Positions 1 to 9,063 of a stretch of 12,500 nucleotides of DNA are shown here, in pieces. This DNA is from Theodoxus fluviatilis. Taxonomy: Eukaryota > Mollusca > Gastropoda > Cycloneritida > Neritidae. The DNA is taken from assembly GCA_034096865.1 (NCBI GenBank), contig JAWQFJ010025848.1, positions 22,501 through 35,000 of the forward strand, read 5' to 3'. How positions within the stretch are numbered: the stretch's first letter is position 1; the number at the start of each line of letters is the position of its first letter. Position numbers and translations under genes: made by a program. A model generated the notes under the pieces. That model was not told the DNA's origin and searched no databases. It saw only the letters and a list, made by a program, of their open reading frames with translations.

Positions 1-44
1 TGGTGGTGGTGGTGGTGGTGGTGGTGGTGGTGGTGGTGGTGGTG

Positions 45-82
<38 letters not shown>

Positions 83-210
83 GGTGATGGTGATGGTGGT
101 GGTGGTGGCTGTCGTCGGTCGTAATGGTAGTGGTGGTGGTGGTGGTGGTGGTGGTGGTGGTGGTGGTGGTGGTGGTGGTGGTGGTGGTGGTGGTGGTGGT
201 GGTGGTGGTG
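1..210. repeat. Compound trinucleotide array (TGG)n-(TCG)n-(TGG)n
   Basis: Three trinucleotide blocks follow one another: pure TGG from 1 to about 46, pure TCG from 46 to 81, and a second pure TGG block from 131 to 210. An impure stretch (82-130) with GAT, GCT and GTAAT interruptions separates the last two. The array is cut by the left edge of the window, so its true length is unknown. Long valine or glycine frames across it are by-products of the repeat and not genes. The clean change from G to C at one repeat position suggests one point variant was amplified by slippage into its own sub-array. Confidence 0.97.
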
Positions 211-258
211 CTGGCAGTAATATTGGTGGAAAAGATGGTACTGGAAGTAGTAACAGTG

Positions 259-390
259 GACAATGTTAGTGCTAGCAGGAGTGGTGCCAGTTTCAAACAG
301 GAGACAGTGTTAGTGCTAGCAGGAGCGGTGCCAGTGGCAAACAGTAGACAGTGTTAGTGCTAGCAGGAGCGGTGCCAGTGGCAAACAGGA
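259..390. repeat. 44-bp minisatellite, three copies
   Basis: Three head-to-tail copies of a 44-bp unit lie at 259-302, 303-346 and 347-390. Each begins GACARTGTTAGTGCTAGCAG and ends in CAAACAGKA. A fourth copy begins at 391 (GACAG) and breaks off. Copies two and three are nearly identical; copy one differs by T for C in the GAGYGG core and by TTT for TGG near its end. The unit is not a multiple of three, so it would shift any reading frame, which argues against a coding role. Confidence 0.93.
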
Positions 391-1140
391 GACAGCATGC
401 TACGGGACGTACCGCGTACTGGGAGTGCCGAGACTCGGGGCTCTGAGTCGGAGGCGGCGACGTCCTCTCCTCCCGCCTGGACCTGGAGACTGCCCCGTCC
501 TGCAGGAACACAAGAACGGTTTCCACTGAACGAGGAGGCAACTTTTCTGGCTGACTACAAAGTCACTAGACCTGGTTAGAGAAAGAGCAGGTCAAGGTTT
601 AATTTCACTGGTTATACGTCTTTTACGAATAACCCAATTAGGAGGAGGATAACTTACCAGCACAAGCAGACAACTTTATCAGAGCAAGAGTATACGTTTG
701 TGTGGAAAGTAAAACTATGCTTTCCTCGGGTTCAGGCTACGGCTATGACTCAAGAGTCATACCATGCACAGTTAAGGACACATGGCAAAAAATTATTATA
801 GTGCCACAAGGAGGAGGAACACAAAACACGTTGCATGGTACGCTTAAATGAGTTATGCGCATTGCATTTTTAGATAAAGACGTTTTAAAAAATCTACCCA
901 GGCATATCATTTCTATTACCGCATATAATGTGCGGGAGCTTTTTTGAGCTTCACTTTGAAGAGGGAAACGAGTAACATGCAGAAACATTCGCTATTGAAA
1001 CATTCGGTAATTCACGAACATATTAGGCAACTTCTGGATGCAGTTTTGATATGTATTTGTTGTCAGGGCATCGGGTGTCGCAAATGTAACCAGTTTATTA
1101 GCTGGTAGGGTTATTCTGGAAAAAGATCAGCACAGACGAG
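391..1140. other. No gene seen; spacer with small palindromes
   Basis: The first part (391-580) is GC-richer and holds a 60-codon frame from 397 with no recognisable features. From 580 to 1140 the sequence is AT-richer and unique-looking. The structures I see are an 18-bp palindrome (744-761) and a 9-bp inverted repeat TACCATGCA/TGCATGGTA at 760-768 and 832-840. I see no coding or RNA-gene signal. Confidence 0.5.
744..761. promoter_or_regulatory. Palindrome containing an AP-1-type site
   Basis: TATGACTCAAGAGTCATA is a perfect 8-bp inverted repeat around a central AA. It contains TGACTCA (746-752), the consensus binding site of AP-1/bZIP dimers, and a second TGACTC half on the other strand. 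Factor binding is inferred only from the motif. A 7-bp site is expected by chance about once or twice in a window of this size, so the palindrome is the stronger observation. Confidence 0.3.
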
Positions 1141-1258
1141 ATAGATGGGTCATGTTGAAATGTACCAATACATGCTCGTTGATTGTTTCGCGCGACAGGG
1201 TCATTTGGTTTGTAGTGTAATATTGGTGCTCTTTGTTTACAGGGTAGTGATGTCACCG

Positions 1259-1260
<2 letters not shown>

Positions 1261-1330
<70 letters not shown>
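1261..1330. repeat. (TC)35 microsatellite
   Basis: Seventy bases of uninterrupted TC dinucleotide. It continues without a break into a C-rich pyrimidine tail (1331-1420) made of CCCAC, CCCCG and CCCCAC words. Frames reading Ser-Leu on the + strand or Arg-Glu on the - strand are repeat artefacts. A homopyrimidine mirror tract of this length can form triplex (H-) DNA under superhelical strain; that is general knowledge and has not been shown for this locus. Confidence 0.98.
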
Positions 1331-1332
<2 letters not shown>

Positions 1333-1420
1333 CCCACCACACCCCCGCATCCCCACCCCTCATTCCCCACGCCCACTTAAACTAATTTTCCCACCAATTC
1401 CCCTGGCACATTCACCTAAA

Positions 1421-2486
1421 ACTGCAAAACTGGCGCGTTTCTGCTTTCCAAACGAAATATTGTGACCGCTATTATGCAATTTTTCCTTGACTTGGGGTTT
1501 TACGACCTAAATGTACAAATCGCACTCGACAACCATCTCGGCACCCGCAGCTCATCAACAGCCGAGGTTGCCCGGGCCAGCCCCAAAAAGGCTCAGAATG
1601 ATTGACGCAGCATCAGATTGGAGGCCACTGCACCCATTGTGGCTGGAGACACTCAGGTGGGTGGTCGTCCTCTTGTTTTGACATACGTCACTTCAAGCAG
1701 GGGCTGATTGTGCAGCACGAGGGCTGATTTGGCCCTGCGCGATGATGGGGTTGGGAGGGGGAATGGATTTAAAGGGGAGCTGCTGCAGAGGGGTGGGGAT
1801 AGGGGTGGATGGGGAACGAGGCGTGTGTGGAGTTTGAAGGGCGCATGTCTCCCTGCCATGACACAAGTCTCTTTCAGCAGTCAAGGCTGTCTGTCATCGG
1901 AAAGTGGAGCATCCCCCACCCTTTCTTGGACGTGTCGGCGCATGGCCATGCATGTCTAGAGGTTGCGCATTAGGGAGTTTTAGCTGTGGAAGCAGATCAG
2001 TTTCACGCCTTGCTGCGACGCTCTTTGCTCCATCATGCATCATGTGCTTTTCCGGCCCCTTGTGTCACACCATCTTCTGACCTGTGGCCTCTGACCCACC
2101 ACCTTCCATGCATTGCCATCATGCTCCCACCCCACCCCTATTTATCTTTCCTCCTCTTCACAACCCTTAAGCATTGTACACTTTTCGATTTATCTCATCC
2201 CCACAGACGTCTACATCTGTCTCTTTTATAGATGTATTTTTACGATTGACGCAACGAACTAAACGTCTTCAAATGACTCAACTCCATGTGTGGCATCTCG
2301 TCATTTTGATATTTGCTTATCCGATGCAATATGTGCCTCAAACCAGTAAACTCGTTTCAAAGAGCTTTTAAGTAAAGCATGAAGTGTGGGGTGGGGGGTT
2401 CTCACTTCAAATTGCTGTTGATTGCTTTTTGTTGTTGATATTCGCCTGTACGCGAAATCCAAGTATGCAGAAAGATGCATAATGAC
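1421..2486. other. No gene seen; unique-looking spacer
   Basis: The sequence is mixed in composition, with a G-rich + strand from 1740 to 1840 and a C/T-rich one from 2080 to 2170. A near-duplicate GGGCTGATT occurs about 20 bp apart around 1700-1730, with a short hairpin AGGGC/GCCCT next to it. The frames here (at most about 80 codons on either strand) carry no recognisable motif, and I see no RNA gene. Confidence 0.45.
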
Positions 2487-2704
2487 TTACGACGACGAAG
2501 TTGATGAAATCAACAGCAGTGTCAAGAAGCAAATGAAAGAATGTACAGGTGCCAGTAGTGTTTCGACCGGTTTGATATAAGTGAAGCCATACTTAGATAA
2601 ATCACAACAGTTGTTGATTCCGTTGATTCTGATACTACTACCGAAGAAGTGGTGACCGCTAGGTTGTCTCCCACTGCGTACCGAGTTGGTCCGCCTAACA
2701 CGAC

Positions 2705-3499
2705 ATGTGTGACGTTCCCTTATGCCCGTTCTGCCGCAGCAGCATGTCGTATCCTTATTGCATGACAACAGCTGCTGGGTATTCGAGGGTCTTTACTGTA
2801 ACCCCTGCAGCTGAGGAGACGCCAAGCTCTCTGTTGAACACTTTCTTCAGAAGACATTTATCCTTTCCTAGAAGAGAAAGAAAATATAAACCCAATGGGA
2901 ATGTTATTTTCAGGTTTCTTCATATGATGCTTAATATGACCTTTAAAAGACTAAAGCTGTTTTTTCTTCTGATGAGGAGACTGGTTTCATCATTGCATCA
3001 AACTGTATATCTGACTCAATCTATTCTTTGGACATCCATGAAAAGTGACCGACCAGTGACCAGACGGTCTACCAGCAAATGCACCGAAGATGGGATCTCA
3101 GTCCAAACAAACAATCACGCAGAGGGCAGACTAAGACTTTGTCAGAATCAATCAGCACCTCAGAGCGCTATTTCAACAAAGCTGGTTTGTTGCCAGGTAC
3201 AAGTAAGCGTTGATCTTTTCAATAGTTTGACTCCCTCTCTAATTACTGCTCTCCAGGAAGCGCTCTCGGCATCTAGACTCTTTTCAATGGGTCGCCTCGA
3301 TGCCGCAAGCCCTCAAGAATGTTTCAGGGAGGTCCTTGTATCGCTTGAGACTGGCTACCAGCAAAAATGGTGTCGGAGTGGGTGGTCGTCTGCCGCTGAC
3401 AGCTTCCTCCCAGCTTGTCCGAGCCTGGCAGTTTCTCTGTTGACTCTCGCCTCTCTGTTTGCTGGCGCCATTCCCAGGCGCACTGCAGGGTGTCCATGA
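2705..3499 (+). other. 264-codon open frame, unassigned
   Basis: An ATG at 2705 opens 264 codons ending at a TGA (3497-3499); an in-frame TAA lies just upstream at 2696. In DNA of this composition a frame this long is unlikely by chance, so it deserves listing, but the translation matches no family I recognise. It begins with several cysteines, has a basic Arg/Lys stretch around residues 49-62 and 80-92, and ends in a leucine/alanine-rich segment (about residues 240-257) that could be weakly hydrophobic. A good polypyrimidine/AG acceptor-like site interrupts it at 3256. It could be a chance frame, part of an unknown exon, or a worn repeat. No promoter or poly(A) signal ties it to a transcript. 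Confidence 0.15.
3220..3256 (+). promoter_or_regulatory. Possible 3' splice acceptor
   Basis: A pyrimidine-rich tract (CTCCCTCTCTAATTACTGCT) runs to CTCCAG, with the AG ending at 3256, and is followed by a GC-richer stretch to about 3550. TCTCTAATTAC could serve as a branch-point region. The only donor-like site that would close an exon is a weak CAG|GTGCCC at 3547/3548. The site stands alone, with no reading frame supporting splicing, so this is only a motif match. Confidence 0.15.
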
Positions 3500-3549
3500 C
3501 ATCGTCCCCACAGCACTTCCCCGGTGGATTCAAAGCGTATTTGCCAGGT

Positions 3550-4620
3550 GCCCAAAGTGTGTCGGCGGAATAACAGATTTGTTGAGAGTTAGTTTTTCCG
3601 CAGACCTGTGTGACAGCAGTGTCACAGTCACCCGCGTGAGGAAAAACTCCCCCAGAATGTCAAGTAGGACTTCCGGTGTGCTTCTAAATCTGTTTGAATG
3701 TTGCAGACGGGAATTATCCCTCCCTTCCCCCTCTCCCTCTCTACCCCCACACGTCCAACCCATTTTCGACCTCAAATTCCGCCCCTTCACCCTCCATCCC
3801 CGAGTAAGTCAATTCATCCAGATCGTCACTTTGATTTTTCTTCAAACAGTCTATTTTGCAGTTCCTCTTGCGGGTTTCTCCACTTCAGCCCAATTTGGAT
3901 AGTATTATTTGTGACGCTTCGAGCGCAAACAACACTAAATAGCACATTTGCTGCGTTTCTTCTTTTAACACAGTGTTAATGATTTTCATTATCATCATGC
4001 AATTATGGTACTGTAAGTTAGTTCTGGAGGTAAAAGGATGATAGCCAGAACACCCATGTTGTAGAGATTTATAGATGCTCTGCAAAGTTCCGCCAGACTG
4101 AGCGAGAAAATAATGTTCATGCTTCTTTACTTGGAAACTCTTCGGTTTCACTACCGAGGGTCTGATAACGTTACACTTTAATAACGAACGAAAAGTTTTG
4201 CGCGAAAAAACAGTTTGCAACTATCGCGCACAGCGGCAGAGAGAGACCAGCAAGCGATCGACTCGTCTCACCCACCGCTCACCGCTCATCCCACCTCCTC
4301 ATTCCCACCCCCATCTCGCATTCAAGCCTGCATTCTTAAAATCCTCAAATGTCCTTTCATTTTGAAACTGGATACAGATATCTGCAAACTTATGCACATC
4401 TTTCTTACACGCCGCGGCACTGCGGTAAGTACGGCCACTCACTCCCTCTGTTTGGCTGTCGTGTTTCGCTTACGCGTGCATATCATTGTTGCGGACTATA
4501 TGTTTGCCAGTGAGTGTAAGATAACTGTGCTCTTGTGTTTACTAGTACAATTATATGCTAGCCCACTTGTGAGGACAGTGAGGTACGCGGATAGAAACAG
4601 ACACTAAACAGCAACTAACT
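3550..4620. other. No gene seen; spacer with two pyrimidine blocks
   Basis: Two C/T-rich blocks on the + strand lie at about 3716-3800 and 4266-4330. They resemble the tail of the (TC)n repeat at 1331-1420 in word composition. A hairpin TGTGACA-GCAG-TGTCACA lies at 3609-3626, and a pair TGCGCGA/TCGCGCA at 4199-4205 and 4224-4230. GTAAGT occurs at about 4013 and 4425 with no supporting exon. The reading frames (147 codons or fewer) look like chance. Confidence 0.45.
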
Positions 4621-5495
4621 CAAACAAGCATTGGGGGCCGCGCTTTCTCTCTACAGCGATTGTGCCCTAAGGAACTTTTCAACCTGACCACGAGGCCGGT
4701 TGTCTTTGTGGGCAATTAGCATACGACCTTAGAGGGAGGGCGGGCGCCAGCCCCCAAGTCAAACAAAGGGTGCATGTGAAGGCAGACCGTCCTCCCCTTT
4801 GCCCGTCAAATCACCGGCTCGCCCTGGATTTGAGATAAATGCCCAGTAAATCTACGGAGCTCACACGAACGTCGCTCGGGTCATAATAAAGAAAGGGTTG
4901 TGAACTCACGGTTTGCTCTGTACACAGATAAATTTGCCTGGCCAGTTTGCCGTTTCCTATGCATGTGATTTACCTTCCGTGTGTCAACTCTGACTTCGCT
5001 GTCTGAATAGGGATATTTGTGGCAGAAAAGTTCCCACTAAAAGAAGAGGAGGAAAAAAACCTCGTCCCGTTAGAAATGACACTGAGCTCTTGGGGAGCAG
5101 GATGAATGCTTAAGTAGAACAGCAAGGTCAGCGAATCCGGAGGAAAAAAGTAACAGAAAATTAAAAACAGTCTTCATGCAGCTTCATACCAGCGTTAAAA
5201 AATATGTCTATGCACACGGCCAGTGTCCAAAAAAAATTCTATTTGTTCTCGGCAACTGATACCCACATCAACTCCGAAATCGGAAGGAAACATTCTGTCA
5301 GAAAGGACCTCCCCCACGAGCATGGCATTCCAGACAAGTTGAATGAATGCAAAGTTGAATGCTGGACAAACAACTACCAGAAAAAAGCTGTAATCGAGTC
5401 AAAGCTACATTTATCATCGGGGTAAAAAGCTCTTCACAAGTCGCGTGCTGATACATGATTCCATTATGTGTTGCGATTGAAATTTTGAAGCATGG
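4621..5495. other. No gene seen; unique-looking spacer
   Basis: The part from 4620 to 4900 is GC-richer, with a GGAGGGCGGGCGCC stretch near 4733. After about 5030 it is A-rich with several A runs. An AATAAA lies near 4884, but no transcript can be inferred upstream of it. The frame at 5204-5425 (73 codons) is unrecognised and ends before the MITE that follows. Confidence 0.45.
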
Positions 5496-5503
5496 TACCA
5501 CAC

Positions 5504-5803
5504 CAGGGCCGGGCTAGGTACAGTGAAAGGGGGGGGGGGGCGTGTGTTGCAAAAGGGGGTCCAGGTACAAAGATGCAGAAAAATCAGCGGTTGCGGACTG
5601 GAAGATTTTCTTTTTTCTTAAAGGGAGGGGAAGGGGGAGACTTGAATTTTCTCCCCGGATTTACAAATGATTGAAACCGCCCATCCCCCCCCCCCTCCCC
5701 CAAGAATTTTTTTTAAAACTACATTGTTGAGGTACATGTTTAGGCTGGGTGTGGGTGGGTTACGCAACCCCTGTAACACCCCCCCCCCCCTAGTCCGGCC
5801 CTG
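5504..5803. mobile_element. 300-bp MITE, hAT-like ends
   Basis: The left end CAGGGCCGGGCTAG (5504-5517) and the reverse complement of the right end, CAGGGCCGGACTAG (5790-5803), match at 13 of 14 positions. CAGGGCCGG-type ends are typical of hAT-superfamily DNA transposons. The flanking octamers TACCACAC and CACACCAC match at 5 of 8, so the expected 8-bp target duplication is worn or uncertain. A run of exactly 12 G lies at 5529-5540 near the left end, and 12 C at 5779-5790 touches the right end, so the ends mirror each other in structure too. No transposase frame fits in 300 bp, so it is non-autonomous. The superfamily is an inference from the termini alone. Confidence 0.72.
5685..5701. repeat. 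Internal poly-C run of the MITE
   Basis: C11 T C5 lies inside the element near its centre. With the terminal G12 and C12 it gives three long G/C homopolymers in 300 bp, which could form G-quadruplex-like structures and tends to be unstable in replication and sequencing. Confidence 0.85.
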
Positions 5804-6007
5804 CACACCACCGTGAAGAAACCCCTAAAGCCTCCTGTCCTTATTTGTGTTTTCTTCGGTTAACAAAGTTATCAGATATGTCTTCCATTTTAGACGTTGA
5901 AAAGATCAGAAATGAAAATACTTCATGAAATTATTTCGTAGCAGACAACACAGAAGTGCAAATAAACTCTTCACGACGCATGCGCGGAAACTAAATCAAC
6001 CGCAAAA

Positions 6008-6079
6008 GCACACACTTGCGCTTGCACACACACGCACGCACGCACTCATATACTCACACTCGCGCGCGCGTGCACACAT
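6008..6079. repeat. Imperfect CA/CACG/CG repeat
   Basis: Alternating purine-pyrimidine DNA of CACACA, CGCACGCA and CGCGCGCG words, interrupted by CTTGCG and CTCATATACT. A CGCATGCG palindrome lies just upstream at 5977-5984. Such alternating tracts favour the left-handed Z form; that is general knowledge and unproven here. Confidence 0.85.
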
Positions 6080-6450
6080 ACGAATCTATCAAAAAACACT
6101 GTAGCCTTTACTAACTAGCACTTTCAAGTGGTGCACCCGTACACAAAGCCCTTCTCCCTTTTTCTCAACCCACTCTCTCCTCAACCCCAGGCGTGCAGGG
6201 ACTTCGAAGAAGGCTTCAACGTTCAAGACTGCCTGGAAGCAGGGACTGCATGGCAGTAGAAGGGGGAGAGACGCGAGTTCAAGCAACAAGGCACACGCCA
6301 AGGATAACCGTCTGGCGCCATATTTCCTCCAGAGAGTCACAGGGAACACAGCAATAAACTGCAGCCCCACTCTGCCCACAGAGCGAGGGGTGTACTCTAG
6401 AGCGGCCCATGGCCGCAGGCGTGATGACATTTGATGAAGAGGAGCCGCTG

Positions 6451-6538
6451 TGACGTCAGGAGGAAGCTTGCGTCAGGAAGATGAAGGCACACTGGAAGTT
6501 TGGCGCTCATTTTCCCCGCTCAAACGACGTCAAGGTCA
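6451..6538. promoter_or_regulatory. Cluster of CRE, E2F-type and ERR/SF1-type sites
   Basis: Three consensus-quality motifs lie within 88 bp: TGACGTCA (6451-6458, full CRE palindrome for CREB/ATF), TTTGGCGC (6499-6506, E2F/DP type) and TCAAGGTCA (6530-6538, monomeric nuclear-receptor type such as SF1/ERR). The last overlaps a CGACGTCA (6525-6532), one base from a second CRE. The surrounding 6180-6540 is GC-richer than its flanks. This would suit a small promoter or enhancer, but there is no start-site element and no adjoining gene. Chance matches cannot be ruled out. Confidence 0.28.
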
Positions 6539-6539
6539 T

Positions 6540-6970
6540 TCTTCGAAATGTCATTGCATCTCGCGACGCTTGAAGTAAGTCGTGTAGACTGCTCCCAATA
6601 ACAAACAGTGCGCGGTTACATGCAACGAGACATATATTGTGATAACGATACCAAAGTTCTTTCCTTAAATGTATATCCTTGTCCACTCCGTATAATTGAA
6701 GGTTACGCTTCTTCGTTTTACACAAAAACCAAACAGCAGGCAAAAGGTGACGAGATGACGAGATAAATCAATCGTGTTTCGGTGCTGTTAAGAAACAAAG
6801 ATAAAGTCTGTACTCTAAGTTTGAAAGAGAATAGTCTTCATCTGTACACGTAAGCACGGTAAATACTTGCAGGCGCTCAATACTATTACAATACAATATC
6901 CGACTGAAAGCATGTGTAACAAACATGACTTGTTCTCCATCTCTTATTATCATCCCATATCTCCATAACT
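6540..6970. other. No gene seen; AT-rich spacer
   Basis: Balanced AT-rich sequence without repeats or long frames; the two - strand frames (61 and 78 codons) are unrecognised. A GAAGTAAGT donor-like word occurs at about 6570 with no exon support. Confidence 0.45.
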
Positions 6971-6972
6971 AA

Positions 6973-7009
6973 GGAGAGAGAGAGAGGGGGGAGGGTGAAG
7001 AAAGGGAGA

Positions 7010-7067
<58 letters not shown>

Positions 7068-7070
7068 GGG
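6973..7070. repeat. (GA)n microsatellite and purine tract
   Basis: The core is uninterrupted GA from 7014 to 7064. It is preceded by GA/GGG-rich purines from 6973. The + strand stays strongly purine-rich to about 7148 (GGAAAGG, AAAGAAGG words). It is the reverse-strand counterpart of the (TC)n repeats at 1261 and 11975. Confidence 0.96.
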
Positions 7071-7149
7071 AGCTGAAGGGAGGAGTATTAGGAAAGGAAA
7101 AGGGAGAGAATAAAGAAAGGTGAAAGAAATAAAGAAGGAAAGTGAAGTA

Positions 7150-7540
7150 AATTTACGCCTGCTTCTATCGTTCCTGAGAATCAGATTGAGCAAGAACAAC
7201 GAAGAAGTTACAAGGGGGAACCCAAAAGAAAGCACTGACTTGTTTCTTAGTTTACTCTCTCCAAACTGCTATTTTTAAACTTCTGAATAACGGAAAAGCA
7301 GTTGTACAATAATCAAAAGTCACCATTATTCCTATATCATAATGGCTGTGTAGTTTGTTTGATGCGATTTGTTGTTATCACAATCCTTTGACGTAGAAGG
7401 AAAAGCGTGAAAACATCTGTTCCTAGATTGCAACATGATTTCCTTGAAACCCTGAGAAATATCAAAGGACTTATACGCTTTTAAATACGGATATCAGATA
7501 TCGCACACACGACATTTATATTGAAAGCAGGCCACAAACT
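7150..7540. other. No gene seen; AT-rich spacer
   Basis: AT-rich sequence between the purine tract and the CAG/CAA array. I see no repeat, RNA gene or long frame outside the array. Confidence 0.45.
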
Positions 7541-7545
7541 GCTCG

Positions 7546-7797
<252 letters not shown>

Positions 7798-7799
7798 GA

Positions 7800-8490
7800 A
7801 CTTGTCGTTCACTTGTTTCTCTCATCCTTCGCAGGCGTAAGAAAGACAAGAGCTCTCGCCTGTGCAAATAGTTCATGACAAATGAAAACACGCACGGAAG
7901 TTGCTAGCTGCAATACAACTTGCCGTGCCAAGTCGTATGTTACCGTTGATACGATTGCAACAACTGCGTGAGCATGCAGAACGAATCTGAAACTGGAATA
8001 CTGGAGACGAAGACAGACAAGGCAGTGACTCCAATTCTGATATTCCCACAACAGTTTCTTTTAAAAAGTTTGAAAAACATCTCCGTTGAATCAATGTCAA
8101 TGCACTCTCGTGCTCGCTCGCATCAAAATGAGTTTCAGTGTTATCTTTTGCACAAAACTCAGAGACAAGAAGAAAGCAACTGCAAGCGTTGTCAGTCTAT
8201 GCGATATCCACGAAAAAAGCAAGTCACCTCCTTGAAAAGGATCAGGATAGCAAGATATTCGTTTCGACAGGAGTATCACTGTGTTGCTCTGCAGTTTTCA
8301 GGTCTGCCACTTATAGATATGAGGAATCGGAGGATCCAGTGGGACAGGAATCACTGCGTGACGACTGTAAGCGTGTGAAAGACAGATGGCATTTTTGCTT
8401 CATCTTACTCTACACTCATCATCAGTTCCTGGGTCTATTTTTGACTCATGAAATGGCAATAGTTTTCTTTTATACACACCAGCTGCTTTG
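7800..8490. other. No gene recognised; short open frames only
   Basis: A + frame from an ATG at 7974 to 8378 encodes about 134 residues, Lys/Arg/Ser/Gln-rich and with no recognisable domain or signal peptide. A second overlapping + frame runs 8138-8491. Neither has splice or promoter support, and I treat both as probable chance frames. Confidence 0.35.
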
Positions 8491-8493
8491 AAT

Positions 8494-8635
8494 CGTTTAG
8501 TCTGTAAGATATCCCTCCGTCATCATGTCCCGATTCTCACTGGTCCAGAGCGTCTTGCCTTCCGGTAAACACATGTGTCCTTCCTTGAAGCAATATTATG
8601 AAAATATCATGTTTATCCCACTATGCTTTCTTTCT
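8494..8635. repeat. Diverged dispersed repeat, copy 1
   Basis: Collinear with 9942-10082. The first 42 bases, beginning CGTTTAGTCTGT, match at 35 positions. Shared blocks then recur in order (GTCTTG, and TTTATCCC with a TATGCTTTC-like tail), with the TTTATCCC block 118 bp in here and 117 bp in for copy 2. Similarity fades beyond about 140 bp. The source family is unknown; no terminal inverted repeats, tRNA-like head or poly-A tail are visible. Confidence 0.7.
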
Positions 8636-8830
8636 ATTTGAGCGGTGAAATTTCAACGAGACAATCTTGTCATTTTTACCAGGCAAATACAGAATTGTTA
8701 ATAACATTTCAAACGTAGGCAAAACTTCTAAAAGCTGTCCGATATGAATGAGATGCAAATCTAAATGTTGTCCCCCCCAAATAGAACATTTTGTTCACAA
8801 GCTCTCATTCCTGAAGTAATAATAATTTTT

Positions 8831-8954
8831 GTAGATGATACCAATGTGTCGAAGTGTCATTGTAACTGCAAATGTCTTCATTTTAATAAGCTTCGGTGGA
8901 CACGTTGGACACCACAAATGAGCAAACATCTCGATCTGTATCTCATAATCTCAT
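8831..8954. repeat. Diverged tandem duplication, unit 1 (about 124 bp)
   Basis: Begins GTAGATGATA and aligns head-to-tail with the next unit (GTAGATGGTA at 8955). The best-kept core is a 23-bp segment at 8892-8914 that matches 9015-9037 at 21 of 23 positions, flanked by a shared AATGTCTTC (8872 and 8996). The two ends are AT-rich and align with small gaps. Confidence 0.75.
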
Positions 8955-9063
8955 GTAGATGGTAACTTGTGAGTCAAAGTTTCCTGTTCACTACGAATGT
9001 CTTCGTTATTAAGTTTCGGTGGGCAAGTTGGACACCAAACATCAAGTATCTGATTATATTATA
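8955..9063. repeat. Diverged tandem duplication, unit 2
   Basis: The second copy of the preceding unit, shortened by small deletions after the core. The sequence after its end (ATAAATGTTCCAATTTCGAA, 9061-9080) weakly resembles the start of a third unit and then loses similarity, so the array may once have been longer. Confidence 0.72.

Noticed and set aside
3..269. Long valine/glycine open frames
   Set aside because: They are translations of the TGG/TCG array, which contains no stop in these frames.
259..395. CRISPR array
   Set aside because: The units are directly adjacent with no unique spacers, and the setting is eukaryotic; this is a minisatellite.
1098..1376. Arg-Glu repeat protein on the - strand
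   Set aside because: Produced entirely by (TC)35; the flanking residues show no domain.
1653..1884. Exon bounded by CTCTTTCAG and CAG|GTGGGT sites
   Set aside because: The acceptor lies downstream of the donor, so the pair would bound an intron of about 220 bp; no frame on either side continues through it.
2487..2768. - strand frame of 93 codons as a transposon protein fragment
   Set aside because: The translation looked protein-like at first, but I could not place any residue pattern in a known transposase or reverse transcriptase.
4884..4889. AATAAA poly(A) signal
   Set aside because: A single hexamer with no upstream coding or transcript evidence is expected by chance.
6089..6430. 113-codon - strand frame with a leucine-rich stretch that could be a signal anchor
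   Set aside because: The length is within what chance gives in this GC-richer patch, and no motif or start context supports it.
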